Translations under genes and position numbers: made by a program
The notes under the pieces: generated by a model
The model's input: only the letters and a program-made list of their open reading frames with translations
The model's database searches: none
Told to the model about the DNA's origin: nothing
Part shown: piece by piece, positions 15,616 through 25,895 of the stretch
Layout: every line of letters begins with the position of its first letter
How positions within the stretch are numbered: position 1 is the stretch's first letter
Assembly (NCBI RefSeq): GCF_020497125.1
Contig: NC_059075.1
Location: 31,036,003 to 31,100,002, forward strand
Origin: Mauremys mutica
Taxonomy: Eukaryota > Chordata > Testudines > Geoemydidae
Length of the DNA stretch: 64,000 nt
Direction: 5' to 3'

Positions 15616-16686
15616 ATTAATGACCTCAAACAAGAGAATGACCACCTCAACCAAGTGGTTTTGTCCCTGAGGCAGAGGGCTCAGGTTAGTAGCGAGGCCA
15701 GAGTAAAAGACATTGAAAAAGAGAACAAGATGCTCCATGAAACAGTTACAGAGACTAGTAGCAAACTCAGCAAGCTGGAGTTTGAGAAGAAACAATTGCA
15801 TAAAGATTTTGAACAGGTTAAAGAAAAGGTAGAACGAGTGGAGGAAATGGAGAAAGAGCTCCATCGGCTAGAGAGGGAGAATGAACAGCTCACAAAGAAG
15901 GCAGCAGCCATGAAAATTGTAACAGAAAAAGTTGAGGTTCTAGAGCAGGAAAATGGGGATCTGGAAGTGGAGAACAAGAAGTTGAGAAAGTCCCTGGATA
16001 CCTTACAGAATGTTTCCATCCGTCTAGAGGACCTGCAGAGGGACAACAAGCAACTGGATGAAGAGAACCTGGAGCTCAGGAGGATGGTAGAGACCATGAG
16101 ATTCACCAGCACAAAAATGGCACAGATAGAGGAAGAAAATAAAGAGCTGGAGAGGGAGAAAGAGGAGCTAAGAAAAAATGTGGAGATGTTAAAAACACTG
16201 GGAAAGAAGTCGGAAAGGCTGGAGCTGAGCTATCAGAGTGTGAACTCTGAGAATCAGAGGCTTCAGCAGATCCTGGAGAACAGCAGCAAAAAAACCCAAG
16301 AGCTAGAGAAAGAGCTACAGGGAATGGAAAGTGAAAATCAGGTCCTCCAGAGAAAACTTGAAGAGCTGAAGATTTCCAGCAAACGGCTGGAGAGGTTAGA
16401 AAAGGAGAACAAAGTGCTGGAGCAAGAAGTGTCACAACTGGAGAAAGACAAAAAGATGCTAGAGAAGGAAACAAAAAGGCTTTGGCAGCAGGTGGAGTTG
16501 AAAGATGCTATTTTGGATGATAACACAGTAAAGCTGGCGGCTGTGGAGAAGGAAAACAGAACACTTGAAAAAGAAATGGCTCGATTCAGAGATTCATCTA
16601 ATAAGATGAAAGAATTTGAAAAAGACAATAAAGACCTTATAAAGCAAGTTACCATTGATAAAAGAACACTAGCTACATTGAGAGAG
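15616..16686 (+). CDS. CCDC88C: CCDC88C exon W5, large coiled-coil exon
   Basis: 1071 bp and 357 codons, phase 0 at both ends; acceptor 'ttttaatgtag', donor 'gtaatc'. The longest exon in the window, it starts [20 protein letters not shown] and ends with [13 protein letters not shown]. Almost every seventh and fourth residue is hydrophobic in a Glu/Lys/Gln-rich background, with recurring words such as [14 protein letters not shown] and [18 protein letters not shown]. From memory [29 protein letters not shown] and [16 protein letters not shown] are signature Daple words. It forms the middle of the dimeric rod. No proline-rich break or frameshift is visible. Confidence 0.97.
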
Positions 16687-17698
16687 GTAATCAAAATAAT
16701 AATATTGCCCTCATTATATGTATTTTATTTATTTAATTTATGGTATGTGGTGTAGACAGTGGTCCATTCCATGCCAGTTTGATCCAGACCATGAATTAGG
16801 GAGACCGAGAGACCCTGTGTTGTGACTCTAGGCATCACAGGTTGTGCTGCCCGAGGAAGTGGAATCCTAGAGTTTGTCTTGTGTCCATAACTCTATAATC
16901 AGGCTTAGCTTTGCATTCACTGTGCTGGAGTCCTGACCCTTTTCTGCTGTGGCACAAGGCAACACTACTTATTTTGCCTCATGTATTATACAGTAGTGGC
17001 TCTTTAAAAGCATACCTGTTGCATAAGCACCTGTTCCTGCAATTGTATCCATATGGTTGGAGCCTTTAGCCCAGGCAGAACCCTGTTAAAACTAATGGGG
17101 TTTGCGTGGACACATTCAGATGTGGTTGCAAGATTGGTGTCCAAGGAAGTATTTCTAGTATTCAAGAATTTTCTGTAGAAAGTATAAGGACATGTAAGGG
17201 AATATTGTAGATATTGAGATAACTTAGTTAAATGACCAAGTTTTTAAGGGATGCCACAGCATAAGCACAGAGCATATAATTATTATTATGTTGAAAGTTG
17301 GTTTTATTTTAAAAGTCTTCAAGCCACCCATGTCTAGTTTACAAATTAGGCTGATGTTTTTCAGAATTACTTTAAACAAGATAAAGTGAAAAGCTGAGTG
17401 CTGTTATTATCTATACTTCTGCTTAGTCTTCTGTGGTCTAAACAAATGATTTCATATGTACAAATGGGGCTAAATTGCTTTGGGGAGATAACATTTGAAT
17501 TTTTTAATTAAAAAAATAACACATTTGTTAATTCAGTCTAGCTGCTGTTCAACATCCACTTTCTTTAGTTTTAGAAAATGTTTCTTGGGGAAAAGGTTGT
17601 AATCAGTTGTCTGCCCCTCTCCTTCCAAGGATGGTTTAAGAAAGGATCTCGGTGAGGAAGTAGTCTTAGTGCTTGTCTACAATTACAGCACCTTAGCA

Positions 17699-18009
17699 CA
17701 GGGATAGGCAACTTACGGAACGCGTGCCAAAGGCGGCACGCAATCTGATTTTCAGTGGCACTCACACTGCCCAGGTCCTGGCCACCGGTCCAGAGGGCTC
17801 TGCATTTTAATTTAATTTTAAATGAACCTTCTTAAACATTTTAAAAACCTTATTTACCTTACATACAACAATAGTTTAGTTATATATTATAGACTTATAG
17901 AAAGAGACCTTCTAAAAACGTTAAAATGTATTACTGGCACGCGAAATCTTAAATTAGAGTGACTAAATGAAGACTCGGCACCCCACTTCTGAAAGGTTGC
18001 CGACCCCTG
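17699..18009 (+). mobile_element. hAT-type non-autonomous transposon with perfect TSD
   Basis: 311 bp from 'cagggataggcaac' to 'gttgccgacccctg', which are near-perfect terminal inverted repeats. It is flanked by the identical octamer CCTTAGCA at 17691-17698 and 18010-18017. It has the same internal sequence as the copies at 1-169 and about 41620-41920. No coding capacity. Confidence 0.9.
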
Positions 18010-18021
18010 CCTTAGCACTTA

Positions 18022-18316
18022 GGGCTGGTCTACACTAAGGGGAAAAATCGATATAAGATACGCAACTTCAGCTACGTGAATAACGTAGCTGAAGTCGAAG
18101 TATCTTATATCGATAACTTACCCGTCCTCACGGCGCGGGATCGATCTCCGGGGCTCTCCATATCGACGCCGCCACCGCCGTTCGCGGTGGTGGAGTTCCG
18201 GAATCGATATAAGCGCGTTCGAGGATCGATATATCGCGTCTAGATGAGACGCGATATATCGATCCCTGAAAAATCGATCGCTACCCGCCGATATGGCGGG
18301 TAGTGTAGACGTAGCC
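18022..18316. mobile_element. Harbinger-like multi-hairpin MITE
   Basis: 295 bp with ends 'gggctggtctacacta' and 'tagtgtagacgtagcc' as inverted repeats, flanked by the trinucleotide TTA on both sides (18019-18021 and 18317-18319). That length fits PIF/Harbinger elements. It contains two inner hairpins: about 18066-18110 around 'cttcagctacg...cgtagctgaag', and about 18222-18264 around 'gatatatcgcg...cgcgatatatc'. CpG density is far above the surrounding intron. It begins only 12 bp after the hAT element to its left. Confidence 0.8.
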
Positions 18317-18898
18317 TTAGTGAAGACACTACCTACACCAACAGGAGAGCTTCTCCTATAGGCATAGGCGCTCTACCTTCCCGAGAGGCGGTAGCTATGT
18401 CCACAGAAGATGCCCTCCCATCAACATAGCACTGTTTGCACTGAGAGTTAGGTCAGTATAACTGTCACTTGGAGTGTGGATTTTCTATACCCCTAAGCAA
18501 CATAGTTATACAGACATACGTTGGTAGTGGAGACCAAGCCTTCACATAAAGCCCTGAGATAGATTTAAGTTCAGGAATTTTGCCCAACATTTTGCCCTAT
18601 CTTAAATCCTTACATCAACTGCCAGTGTCCTCTGGTTTTTAAATTTAAATTTTAAAAATACATAGATATAAAAGAAAATTTGTCAGTAGGAAGAACATGC
18701 ATAAACAGTTGAAGGAATCCGCACCTTCAGTGTCAAAATAGGCATTCACACCCATAATCCATATCCTGTTGGAATATAATCATCTCAGAGGTCATGCAGA
18801 ACCATTTAAGTAGCTCTAGGTCCTGTGTGCAAGCTTAAATTTGACGCGTGTTATTTATAATACCGTTTTTCCAATAGCTTATTTGAATCACTGAAGTA

Positions 18899-18972
18899 CT
18901 GGGTGAAATCCTGGCTCCATGGAAGTCAATGACAAAACTCCATTGACTTCAGTGAGACCAGGATTTCACCCA
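18899..18972. repeat. 75-bp palindromic element
   Basis: Arms 'gggtgaaatcctggctcc' and 'gaccaggatttcaccc', with an inner pair 'gaagtcaatg / cattgacttc'. It is one of the best-preserved of the five copies. Confidence 0.85.
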
Positions 18973-19163
18973 TTGTTTAATGCGGGGGTGGCGTGTATAA
19001 TATGCCAAAATTTTCAAAAGCGTTCTGGGTGCTTAGGAAACTCAGGACTCTTTAAAGGTGTCTCCAGTTGGGCACCCAAAATCATTTGTTGCTTTTGGAC
19101 ATGGAATCTGACAATGAAACCAAGAAGGTTACCTTACATGTCAGTATTTCCTTTTACATACAT

Positions 19164-19396
19164 AGAGCTCATCTACACAGGGAAATTTACTTGCATAATT
19201 ATATTGGTATAATTATGCCACTATATTTATACTAGTATAACTCCCTGGGTGGACACTTTTTTATTCTGGTGTAATTAATACTGCTTTGAAAGCAACATAG
19301 CCTAAACCAGAAAAAGGCACTTGAATAAGAGTGTCCGCTCTGGGAGTTATACTGCTATAATTATGCTGGTAAATTTCCACGTGTAGACTAGCCCTA
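19164..19396. mobile_element. palindromic TIR DNA element
   Basis: Ends 'agctcatctacacagggaaa' and 'tttccacgtgtagactagccct' are inverted repeats. The halves also mirror each other through 'taattat/ataatta' words and 'actccctgggtggacac' against 'gtgtccgctctgggag'. It resembles the MITEs whose ends contain 'gtctacac'. No target-site duplication is clear. Confidence 0.65.
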
Positions 19397-19880
19397 GGTT
19401 TAGGAAATACCTTCAATACTGTAAATGCAGAGGTTAATAAACTGAAAATGTTATTTAATTATCACAGGAAATTGGCAAATTGAAGTCCCACCACTGTATA
19501 TGTATTTGGTTTTCATTAGTTAATTTTTGTGCTATTCAGAAGATTTAAAAAAAAATTACTTTTACATGTAATTCTAAAACGTTTTTTTGTCTTCTTCTTT
19601 TGGCTGGATTCAGAAGACTGTGAGCTCCCTCTGCTGGCCCAGTATCAATTCACTAACAAACCTGTGCTAATGGAAGCATAAAGAATTAAATACAAATTAG
19701 GAAAGGCCAAAATCTGAAGGAAAAATCCTTCTATTTTATTTGAGAAAACTTCAAATAGAGAATGAAAATAGATTGCTGTTTAAAAACAAAGCAGCTGATT
19801 CTCCTCTCACAGTGATATACCGTGCAGCTGCTCTTAATTTACACAGTTCTGAGAGAAGAAACAGGCCCCAAAAAACAATG

Positions 19881-19953
19881 AGTGAGATCCTGACCCCATT
19901 GAAATCAATGGGAAAACTCCCTTTGACTTTAATGGGGCCAGGATTTCACCCAA
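19881..19953. repeat. 75-bp palindromic element
   Basis: Left arm 'agtgagatcctgaccccatt', inner 'gaaatcaatgggaaaac', right arm 'aatggggccaggatttcacc'. It lies about 95 bp upstream of exon W6. Confidence 0.85.
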
Positions 19954-20048
19954 TGCCCTTATCATACCTCAGGGTTTTTAAAATCACTGGTACTGTGTAA
20001 TTATCACAGTCTTCTGTATGATGGTTAATGATGTTAGTGTTGTTACAG

Positions 20049-20173
20049 GATTTGGTCCTTGAAAAGTTAAAGAGCCAACAGTTGTCTAGTGAAATGGACA
20101 AACTGAGCCAAGAGCTGGAGAAGATTGGATTGAACAAAGAGCTGCTGCTACAGGATGATAATGGCAATGACAA
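20049..20173 (+). CDS. CCDC88C: CCDC88C exon W6 (coiled coil)
   Basis: 125 bp, entering at phase 0 and leaving after two bases of a codon (donor 'gtgagg'). Acceptor 'tgttgttacag'. It encodes [20 protein letters not shown] and [20 protein letters not shown]. The words match Daple from memory. The helix is interrupted at the end by the short DDNGND stretch, a likely hinge in the rod. The split codon completes as AAC (Asn) with exon W7. Confidence 0.95.
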
Positions 20174-21062
20174 GTGAGGAAACTGAGTTCCTTTAACAGT
20201 GTAACTCCATAACTCCTTAAACCTGCTAACCACATCCTTTTGCTTTTTTCATTTTCACATTTTGTACCCCTCCCACTTCCACCCACTCCCATTGAAATCA
20301 TGGTTTCATGTTCTAGACGAGAGACTACACGAAACCATTTGTCTTAGATTTTGTTTTCTAATAGCAAAGCCACTGTAACAAGTCTTAATGGAAATCATGC
20401 AGGCAGGCTACCACAGATGGGTGTTCTGTATCTACTTGAAGGAGAAGTGAATTCCAGTTCAATTTGCTGTACTGGTGACATTAACTTTGTAAAATCATTA
20501 CATATCTTCATACTGCAGTACATTTGGATTACAGCTGTTTTGTGTCCCCCTATAAAGGTGTGGCACGGGACATCCCTGCTGGGCAAGTCCTATAGAATTT
20601 AACAAAAAAGATCTTTCTATACGCTTTTTTGAACTGTCCTATAGAATTTAATGGATGATTATATCCTTAATGCAGAATTTTGCTGGGTTGGGTTTCCCCT
20701 CCAAGCTATAGAAATCCACAGCAGGGATATAATTTTCTATTAAAGTCTACAGTGTGGTTAGGAAAAAAATTAGAAAAGTTATTCTGTATTGAATTCTGTA
20801 GTTTTTGTTTCTTCCATAGAACTGAATTGGTTTTATCCCATTAAAATCTGTTGGACTTTCCCATAAGTAATTTTTTACCTCCTTAGTAATCTTTCAATTT
20901 ACTTTTGTCCAAAAGTATAGAGTCGTGATGGAAATCAGGTGTATATGAGAGCAAATACATGTAATTATGAGAGATGTGATGTGGGAGAGAAATGTCTGCA
21001 AGCCAGATGGGTGCATGTTTTCCAGTGACAAATGTTGGAATGTTGTTCTCGTTGTCTTTCAG
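20174..21062 (+). other. CCDC88C: CCDC88C intron W6-W7
   Basis: 889-bp intron. I see no repeat or extra exon that I can name. A 'tcctatagaattta' word occurs twice near 20588 and 20637. Confidence 0.7.
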
Positions 21063-21204
21063 CAAATATAAGATTCTGGAAAGCAAAACTGACTCTGCAT
21101 TAAAGACAACACTAGCCATTAAAGAAGAAAAGATTGTATTGTTAGAGTCTCAAGTGGAAGAGTCTCTTAACTTGAATCAGCAGTTGCAGAATGAGCTAAA
21201 TACG
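21063..21204 (+). CDS. CCDC88C: CCDC88C exon W7 (coiled coil)
   Basis: 142 bp; one base completes the codon from W6 and the exon ends at phase 0 (donor 'gtaaga'). Acceptor 'tgtctttcag'. It encodes [20 protein letters not shown] and [20 protein letters not shown], then LQNELNT. These are coiled-coil heptads; TKYKILE and [17 protein letters not shown] are Daple words I remember. W6 plus W7 equals 89 whole codons. Confidence 0.95.
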
Positions 21205-21492
21205 GTAAGAGGAAACTCCATTTTAAGGTGTAAGGTTTAGCTATTCTATAGGTTGGCATGGCACATGCATTTTTACTCCAGAGGAACAGATAGCCAAAAA
21301 AAAACCTTATTTGACTTAAATGCCTTCTTCTATCATATCCTAGCCAATAATAATAATAATTAATAATACCGGCATTATTGTTATTTTGGAGTCCGGGATG
21401 AGATTTTCAAGAGTGCTCAGGTTTGGCTTAGTCCTGTTTCCTTTAGAAGTCATGGAGTTTTACCACCATCTGTTGTCTCTTGTCTTATGTTT

Positions 21493-21625
21493 AGATTGTA
21501 AGCTCTTCGGGCAGACACCACCTTTTTGTTTTGTGTTTATTCAGCACGTAGTTCAGTGGGTTCCTGGTCATGACTAGGGCTCTTAGGTGCTATAGTAATA
21601 CAAGTAAAAATAATAATCTTCAATG
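21493..21625 (+). repeat. ancient LINE/SINE 3'-tail-like sequence
   Basis: 'agattgtaagctcttcgggcag' followed by 'ttcagcacgtagttcagtgg', 'gggctcttaggtgctatagta' and an ATAATAA tail is a familiar 3' end of old CR1/L2-group elements in reptiles. The family is not certain. Confidence 0.45.
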
Positions 21626-21699
21626 AGAGCAGAGTTCTGCCAATGTTGAATGCTTTAAAAATCCCCACACCAGGTATCTCCTTTAGATTATTTTTATTT

Positions 21700-21880
21700 A
21701 TTAGGAGGCAGGGAGTTCAAGTGGAGAGGGCACCTGACTTGGAGTGAGGGATGTGCATTCTTTTCCTGATTTATAATTTCACCTATGTGTCTTACTTTCC
21801 CTATCCATAAAATGTGAATAATGATACTCCCCCCATCTTTTATAAAGTATCTTGAAATCATGAGAAAAAATTCTGCATAA
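21700..21880 (+). repeat. MIR-like SINE
   Basis: 'gtggagagggcacctgacttgg', then 'cctatccataaaatgtgaataa' and 'aaagtatcttgaaatcatgag' follow the order of a MIR element. It is strongly diverged. Confidence 0.5.
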
Positions 21881-21978
21881 GACCTAATTATTATTATTAA
21901 TGTTTTATTTATTTGAGTGTGCTGCAATTACTTTCCAAAAAGCCAGTTTTACAAGCATATTTCTTGTCTACTTCACAG

Positions 21979-22167
21979 ATAAAGAAGGACTTTGAAGTTC
22001 TTAAGCAAAGTCAAGAAGATGGGCTATGTGTGAAGAACTCATTAAAATCTCCTGCAGAAAAACTCGTTTCCAACCACCAGATGAAAGAGAAATGGGAAAC
22101 GGGACACCGAGAAACAACAATGGAGCTGTTGAAAGTGAAAGACAGAGCTATAGAGCTGGAAAGGAAT
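21979..22167 (+). CDS. CCDC88C: CCDC88C exon W8 (coiled coil with linker)
   Basis: 189 bp and 63 codons, phase 0 at both ends; acceptor 'cttcacag', donor 'gtaagt'. It begins IKKDFEVLKQSQEDG, passes through a less helical stretch around SLKSPAEKLVSNHQMKEKWE, and ends TMELLKVKDRAIELERN. From memory the last part is conserved in Daple, and human has a similar low-helix linker in the middle. This predicts a break in the coiled coil. Confidence 0.94.
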
Positions 22168-22806
22168 GTAAGTCTTCTCCTTCAGGATGCGGGTATAAGG
22201 CATTTGGGGATGTTTGTGTCATTTTTTAAAGTAGGAAGCAACCCCGAGTTCTGTGTATTCAGAGAGGATTAATGGTACAATGGTCAGAGTGCTAGCCTGG
22301 GACTCAGGGATTTGATTCCCTCCTCCACCACAGGCTTCTGGGGGACCTTTGGGAAGTCCGTGCCTCAGTTCCCCATCTGTGAAATGGGGCTGATAGCCTC
22401 ACAGGGGTGTTATGAGGATAAATACATTAAAGATTGTCAGGAGCTCAGATACTACGGTAATGGATCGTACAAGTACTACAGCATGGAATAATTTTATCAT
22501 TGCAGGGGAAATTTACCCATGTGCAGTGAACCAACACCAGGCCTATGCACCACTTAAGCCCTCACCTTAGGGGCTATGTGGGACTTGCATGACACATGGG
22601 TCTTGTGCTGGCCTGTGTCCAGGGATGACTCTTGCACCATAACATCTATCCGACCTTTGATTTAATGCTGTGAAGTATTTGCTACTAAAACTTCATGGCT
22701 TAAGGGGTATCAGAAGTTTGTTCTCACCTTTGATAGGGCTCTAAATAATCAGAACAGCTGTTTAATTTTTTTCTCCCCCCACACTTCCATTCTATTTCTC
22801 TGTTAG
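22168..22806 (+). other. CCDC88C: CCDC88C intron W8-W9
   Basis: 639-bp intron. A MIR SINE occupies 22265-22460; the rest shows nothing I recognise. Confidence 0.7.
22265..22460 (+). repeat. MIR SINE
   Basis: A tRNA-like head ('ggtcagagtgctagcctggg', then 'ggatttgattccc'), the core 'cctcagttccccatctgtgaaatgggg' and the tail 'gttatgaggataaatacatt' are all in the right order for MIR. It is the best-preserved MIR in the window. Confidence 0.8.
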
Positions 22807-22968
22807 AATGCAGCCCTCCATGCTGAGAAGCAGCTGCTGAAAGAACAGCTGAAGCATTTGGAAATGCAGAATGTCTCTTTCAACAATCAGATCCTAACAC
22901 TACAGAAGCAAAATGGCTTCCTTCAGGAGCATAACACTGCTCTGCAGACCCAAACAGCCAAGCTCCAG
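22807..22968 (+). CDS. CCDC88C: CCDC88C exon W9 (coiled coil)
   Basis: 162 bp and 54 codons, phase 0 at both ends; acceptor 'tctctgttag', donor 'gtcaga'. It encodes [40 protein letters not shown] and [14 protein letters not shown]. These match Daple closely from memory ([27 protein letters not shown]). Gln- and Asn-rich heptads continue into exon W10. A nested transposon stack starts about 240 bp downstream. Confidence 0.95.
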
Positions 22969-23348
22969 GTCAGAAGAACCAAATGCCAATGTCTCAGGAA
23001 ACTTTGGATTTGATTTTAGTTGTGTAGAGAGGATGGAAGCTGAGAAGGAAGATTTCAGTGTTGACAATAATCAGATGGTGCTGAAGCAAGGGAATTCAGA
23101 TTCAGATCTGAATTTCCTTCAAATTAAAAAGGGTTTGGATCCAAAATTTCAGCCTTGGCTCATCACTATTAAGAAATTGCTATTTATAGTACTTGGGAAG
23201 AAGTAATTACCGTATATACTTGTTCATAAGCTGAATATTTTTGGTAAAAAAATGACGCATCAAAGAGCGAGGGTTTGCTTATAAATGGATCTACACCAAA
23301 ATTTGATGATTTTAAACTCTATGGAATCATTGAATTGAATATCTAATA

Positions 23349-23670
23349 CAGGGATCGGCAACCTTTGGCATGCGGCCCACCAGGGTAATGGGACGCCTGA
23401 TGGGACGGGCCAGTTTGTTTACCTGCCGCGTCCGCAGGTTCGGCCGATTGCAGCTCACACTGGCCGTGGTTCGCCACTCCAGGCCAATGGGGGCCAGCAC
23501 ATCCCTCGGGCTGCACCGCTTCCTGCCGCCCCCATTGGCCTGAAGTGGCAAACCGCGGCCAGTGGGAGCCGCGATCGGCTGAACCTGCGGATGCGGCAAG
23601 TAAACAAACCGGCCCAGCCCACCAGGGTGCTTACCCTGGCGAGCCGTGTGCCAAAGGTTGCCGATCCCTG
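23349..23670. mobile_element. palindromic hAT-type MITE (nested)
   Basis: 322 bp from 'cagggatcggcaacctttgg' to 'ccaaaggttgccgatccctg', a perfect 20-bp terminal inverted repeat. Long inner arms include 'gtttgtttacctgccgcgtc' against 'gatgcggcaagtaaacaaac'. The flanks ATCTAATA and ATTCTAATA approximate an 8-bp target-site duplication. The body is GC- and CpG-rich. It is inserted in the TIR element at 23209-24020. Confidence 0.85.
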
Positions 23671-23689
23671 ATTCTAATACATTGTAGTT

Positions 23690-23911
23690 TTGTTTACCTG
23701 GAGCATCTGCAGGCTCTCAGCTCCCTGTGGCCACAGTTCAACATTCCCAGCCAATGGGAACTTCCCGCAGTTCCCATTGGCTGGGAACGGCGAACCGCGG
23801 CCACAGGGAGCTGAGGGGCTCCACGCCTGCAGATGCTCCAAGTAAACAAAACGGCCCGACCCGCCAGCGGCTTACCCTGACAGGCAGGGAGCCAAAGTTT
23901 TCCAACCCCTG
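23690..23911. mobile_element. second palindromic MITE (nested), left end truncated
   Basis: Arms 'gttttgtttacctggagcat' and 'atgctccaagtaaacaaaac', and inner arms 'cccagccaatgggaac / gttcccattggctggg'. The right end 'ccaacccctg' looks like a hAT terminus, but no matching left terminus is present, so the left edge is uncertain. Confidence 0.65.
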
Positions 23912-24876
23912 AAATATAGGCTCAGCTTATGAAAGGGTCATACAGTTTTTGCTATTTTTACCTATCCATTTTTGGGGGTCAGCTTATAAACGAACAGGCT
24001 AATGAACGAGTATATACGGTCGTTATCCAGGTTTACTGTTCCAGCTAGCCTATCATATGTTCCTTCTTCATCTTAGTTCTTTTTTTCTTTTCCTATTGTG
24101 TCCCAGAAAGAACTTTCCCCAGGGAAGTGAGAATGAGGTGGCATATGCAAATCAGCGTATTTCAGTTTTCAGTCATTTGATTTCTTGATGAAAAATAAGT
24201 ATTTTCCATGAAAAGCAGAAACTTTTGGAGAACAATTTCATTTAATTGAAAACCCAATTTTCTATCAAAGCAGTTCCAATGGAAACTTTTTTAACTAGCC
24301 CTACTCTGCCCACTACTTCAACTTTACTTTCTTCACCTTTTCAACATGCACTTTACACCAGTTTAGATTCACTTAAGCGTACTCATGACCATGTGGTCAC
24401 CACAAACCCAAGGCACCAGGTAAGTACCAAAAGTGATCTGACTTGAAATATAGATTTCACACTGGCCCCCTGCACTTGCGTAAGATGAAATTAACAAGCT
24501 TCCATTCAGTTGTATATAAACATGGAGCAATTTCAGTTCTTGTACACTCTTGTCAGAGTTATACATGGGACCCAAATGTTGCAGGTTACTTACCTTTCAC
24601 AAATCTAGTCTTAATAATGCTGTACCAGCTTTGAGATTGTCTTGCTACAGGACAAACATTGATCTCACGTATGCCATGACTTCATGTCCTGTACATTACC
24701 AGTAATACTAAAAGGTTGCTCAAGTGTCCTTTCCAAATTTCTTCATGTTCCCAGTAACTATATAAGCATCTTTTGTGTACGTTTACCTACATCTGAGTGT
24801 ATACTGCATAGCATGTCCTTGGTGTGTACCAGCATTTGTATATAAATATAATTACTTTTTATTTGAGAAACTTTAG

Positions 24877-25154
24877 GTAGAAAATTCAACCCTGAGCTCC
24901 CAGAGCACTTCACTGATGGCCCAGAATGCTTTACTCCAAAACCAGCAGACAGCTAAGGAAAATGAGAATGAAAATCTACTGAAACAGAAAGATCAGCTAA
25001 AAGCTGAATACGAGTCACTGCTGCAGGACCACGAACACTTTGCCTCACTGCATGAGCGACAGTCCACAGAATATGAAATGCTAATAAAGCAGCACAGCTG
25101 CCTGAAAACATTGCACAAAAATCTGGAACTGGAGCACAAAGCTCTTGGGGAAAG
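24877..25154 (+). CDS. CCDC88C: CCDC88C exon W10 (coiled coil)
   Basis: 278 bp, entering at phase 0 and leaving after two bases of a codon (donor 'gtatga'). Acceptor 'gagaaactttag'. It encodes [20 protein letters not shown], then [20 protein letters not shown] and [20 protein letters not shown]. From memory these are among the most conserved Daple segments. Regular heptads with few breaks. The split AG completes as AGG (Arg) with exon W11. Confidence 0.95.
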
Positions 25155-25464
25155 GTATGAATTTTTAAAATGCATTACAATGTGCTGAATAGTCACTAAT
25201 AAGGGAATTACAGTTCAGCAATACCCAAGGGAATTGCATGGCTAGTGTGTGCTAAGTACTCATGTTGCAGATTTCTATTTTCCTTTTTGTTCTCTGAGAG
25301 TAGACATAACTAGCATTTCATTAGAGTAATTCATTGCTTCTGGAGGCCTTTCTTCCTATTCTTACTTTCATCAAGGGATTAAGATTGGAAACATAATCGC
25401 CTGCAAAGGAGTAGGTGTTGCAAGAGGGTGAATTTGGGAATTACCAAGCAGGTGCCTTTCAATG

Positions 25465-25550
25465 AAATGTAGGATCCTAAGTGTCTAAGCACTTGTGAAA
25501 ATAGGACTTAGGATCCTTGATCATTTAGGCACTTTTGAAAATTTTGCCCT
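25465..25550. repeat. old 'aagtgcctaa' repeat
   Basis: Two related direct units, 'ggatcctaagtgtctaagca' and 'ggatccttgatcatttaggc', each followed by 'ctt.tgaaaat'. The words are shared with the palindrome at 43553-43658. Confidence 0.55.
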
Positions 25551-25755
25551 TAATGTCTTTAAAATATAGACCCTTCAAAGATTTCCCTGATCCTGTTTTG
25601 TGGTGGTAGAGTCACAGGGTAAAACCTTTAAATCAGCTAATTAACTAGCAAAGAGAGAATGATGCGTTTCTTGAGAACTGTGAAACAATATGAATCACTG
25701 AGAATTGTATGGAGGAAAGATATGGATTATTGTGACAAAAGAGGTTGTCTTAGTG

Positions 25756-25888
25756 CAGTGGTTTTCAACCTGTGGTCCGCAGACCCCTAGGGGGTCTGCA
25801 GACTAATACCTAATATTTCCAAAAGAATCCACATCTCCATTCGACATTTTTTAGGGGTCCATATATGAAAATAGGTTGAAAACCACTG
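25756..25888. mobile_element. hAT-type MITE (Charlie-like ends)
   Basis: 133 bp from 'cagtggttttcaacctgtgg' to 'aggttgaaaaccactg', a terminal inverted repeat of the CAGTGGTT type. The flanking octamers TCTTAGTG and TCATAGAG are similar, an eroded hAT target-site duplication. It abuts the next MITE to the right. Confidence 0.8.
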
Positions 25889-25895
25889 TCATAGA

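Larger units (their letters stand above)
16687..20048 (+). other. CCDC88C: CCDC88C intron W5-W6
   Basis: 3.4-kb intron, rich in DNA elements: hAT copy 17699-18009, Harbinger-like MITE 18022-18316, palindromic copies at 18899-18972 and 19881-19953, and a TIR element at about 19164-19396. The stretch 18317-18540 ('acactacctacaccaac' to 'gtggagaccaagcct') may be the right half of another MITE. No exon seen. Confidence 0.75.
21205..21978 (+). other. CCDC88C: CCDC88C intron W7-W8
   Basis: 774-bp intron with a LINE-tail-like stretch (about 21493-21625) and a MIR-like copy (about 21700-21880). No extra exon. Confidence 0.7.
23209..24020. mobile_element. TIR DNA transposon, host of two nested insertions
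   Basis: Ends 'accgtatatacttgttcat' and 'aatgaacgagtatatacggt' are inverted repeats about 810 bp apart. Inside each end lie words such as 'gcttataaa' and 'agcttataaacg'. The middle is occupied by two unrelated palindromic elements (23349-23670 and about 23690-23911). The bases left after removing them are about 270 bp, the size of a non-autonomous element. The superfamily is not certain. Confidence 0.7.
22969..24876 (+). other. CCDC88C: CCDC88C intron W9-W10
   Basis: 1.9-kb intron carrying the nested DNA elements at 23209-24020. The stretch 24150-24310, with repeated 'gaaaa/ttttc' words ending 'taactagccctactctgcc', looks like an old interspersed repeat of unknown family. No other exon. Confidence 0.75.

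Noticed and set aside
15681..16694. Three antisense open frames (15681-16112, 16103-16474, 16338-16694)
   Set aside because: They mirror the Glu/Lys/Leu-rich coiled-coil exon W5; the codons GAG, AAG and CTG read as CTC, CTT and CAG on the other strand and avoid stops. No domain or start context.
22265..22340. A possible tRNA gene
   Set aside because: The tRNA-like boxes belong to the head of a MIR SINE; no complete cloverleaf is visible.
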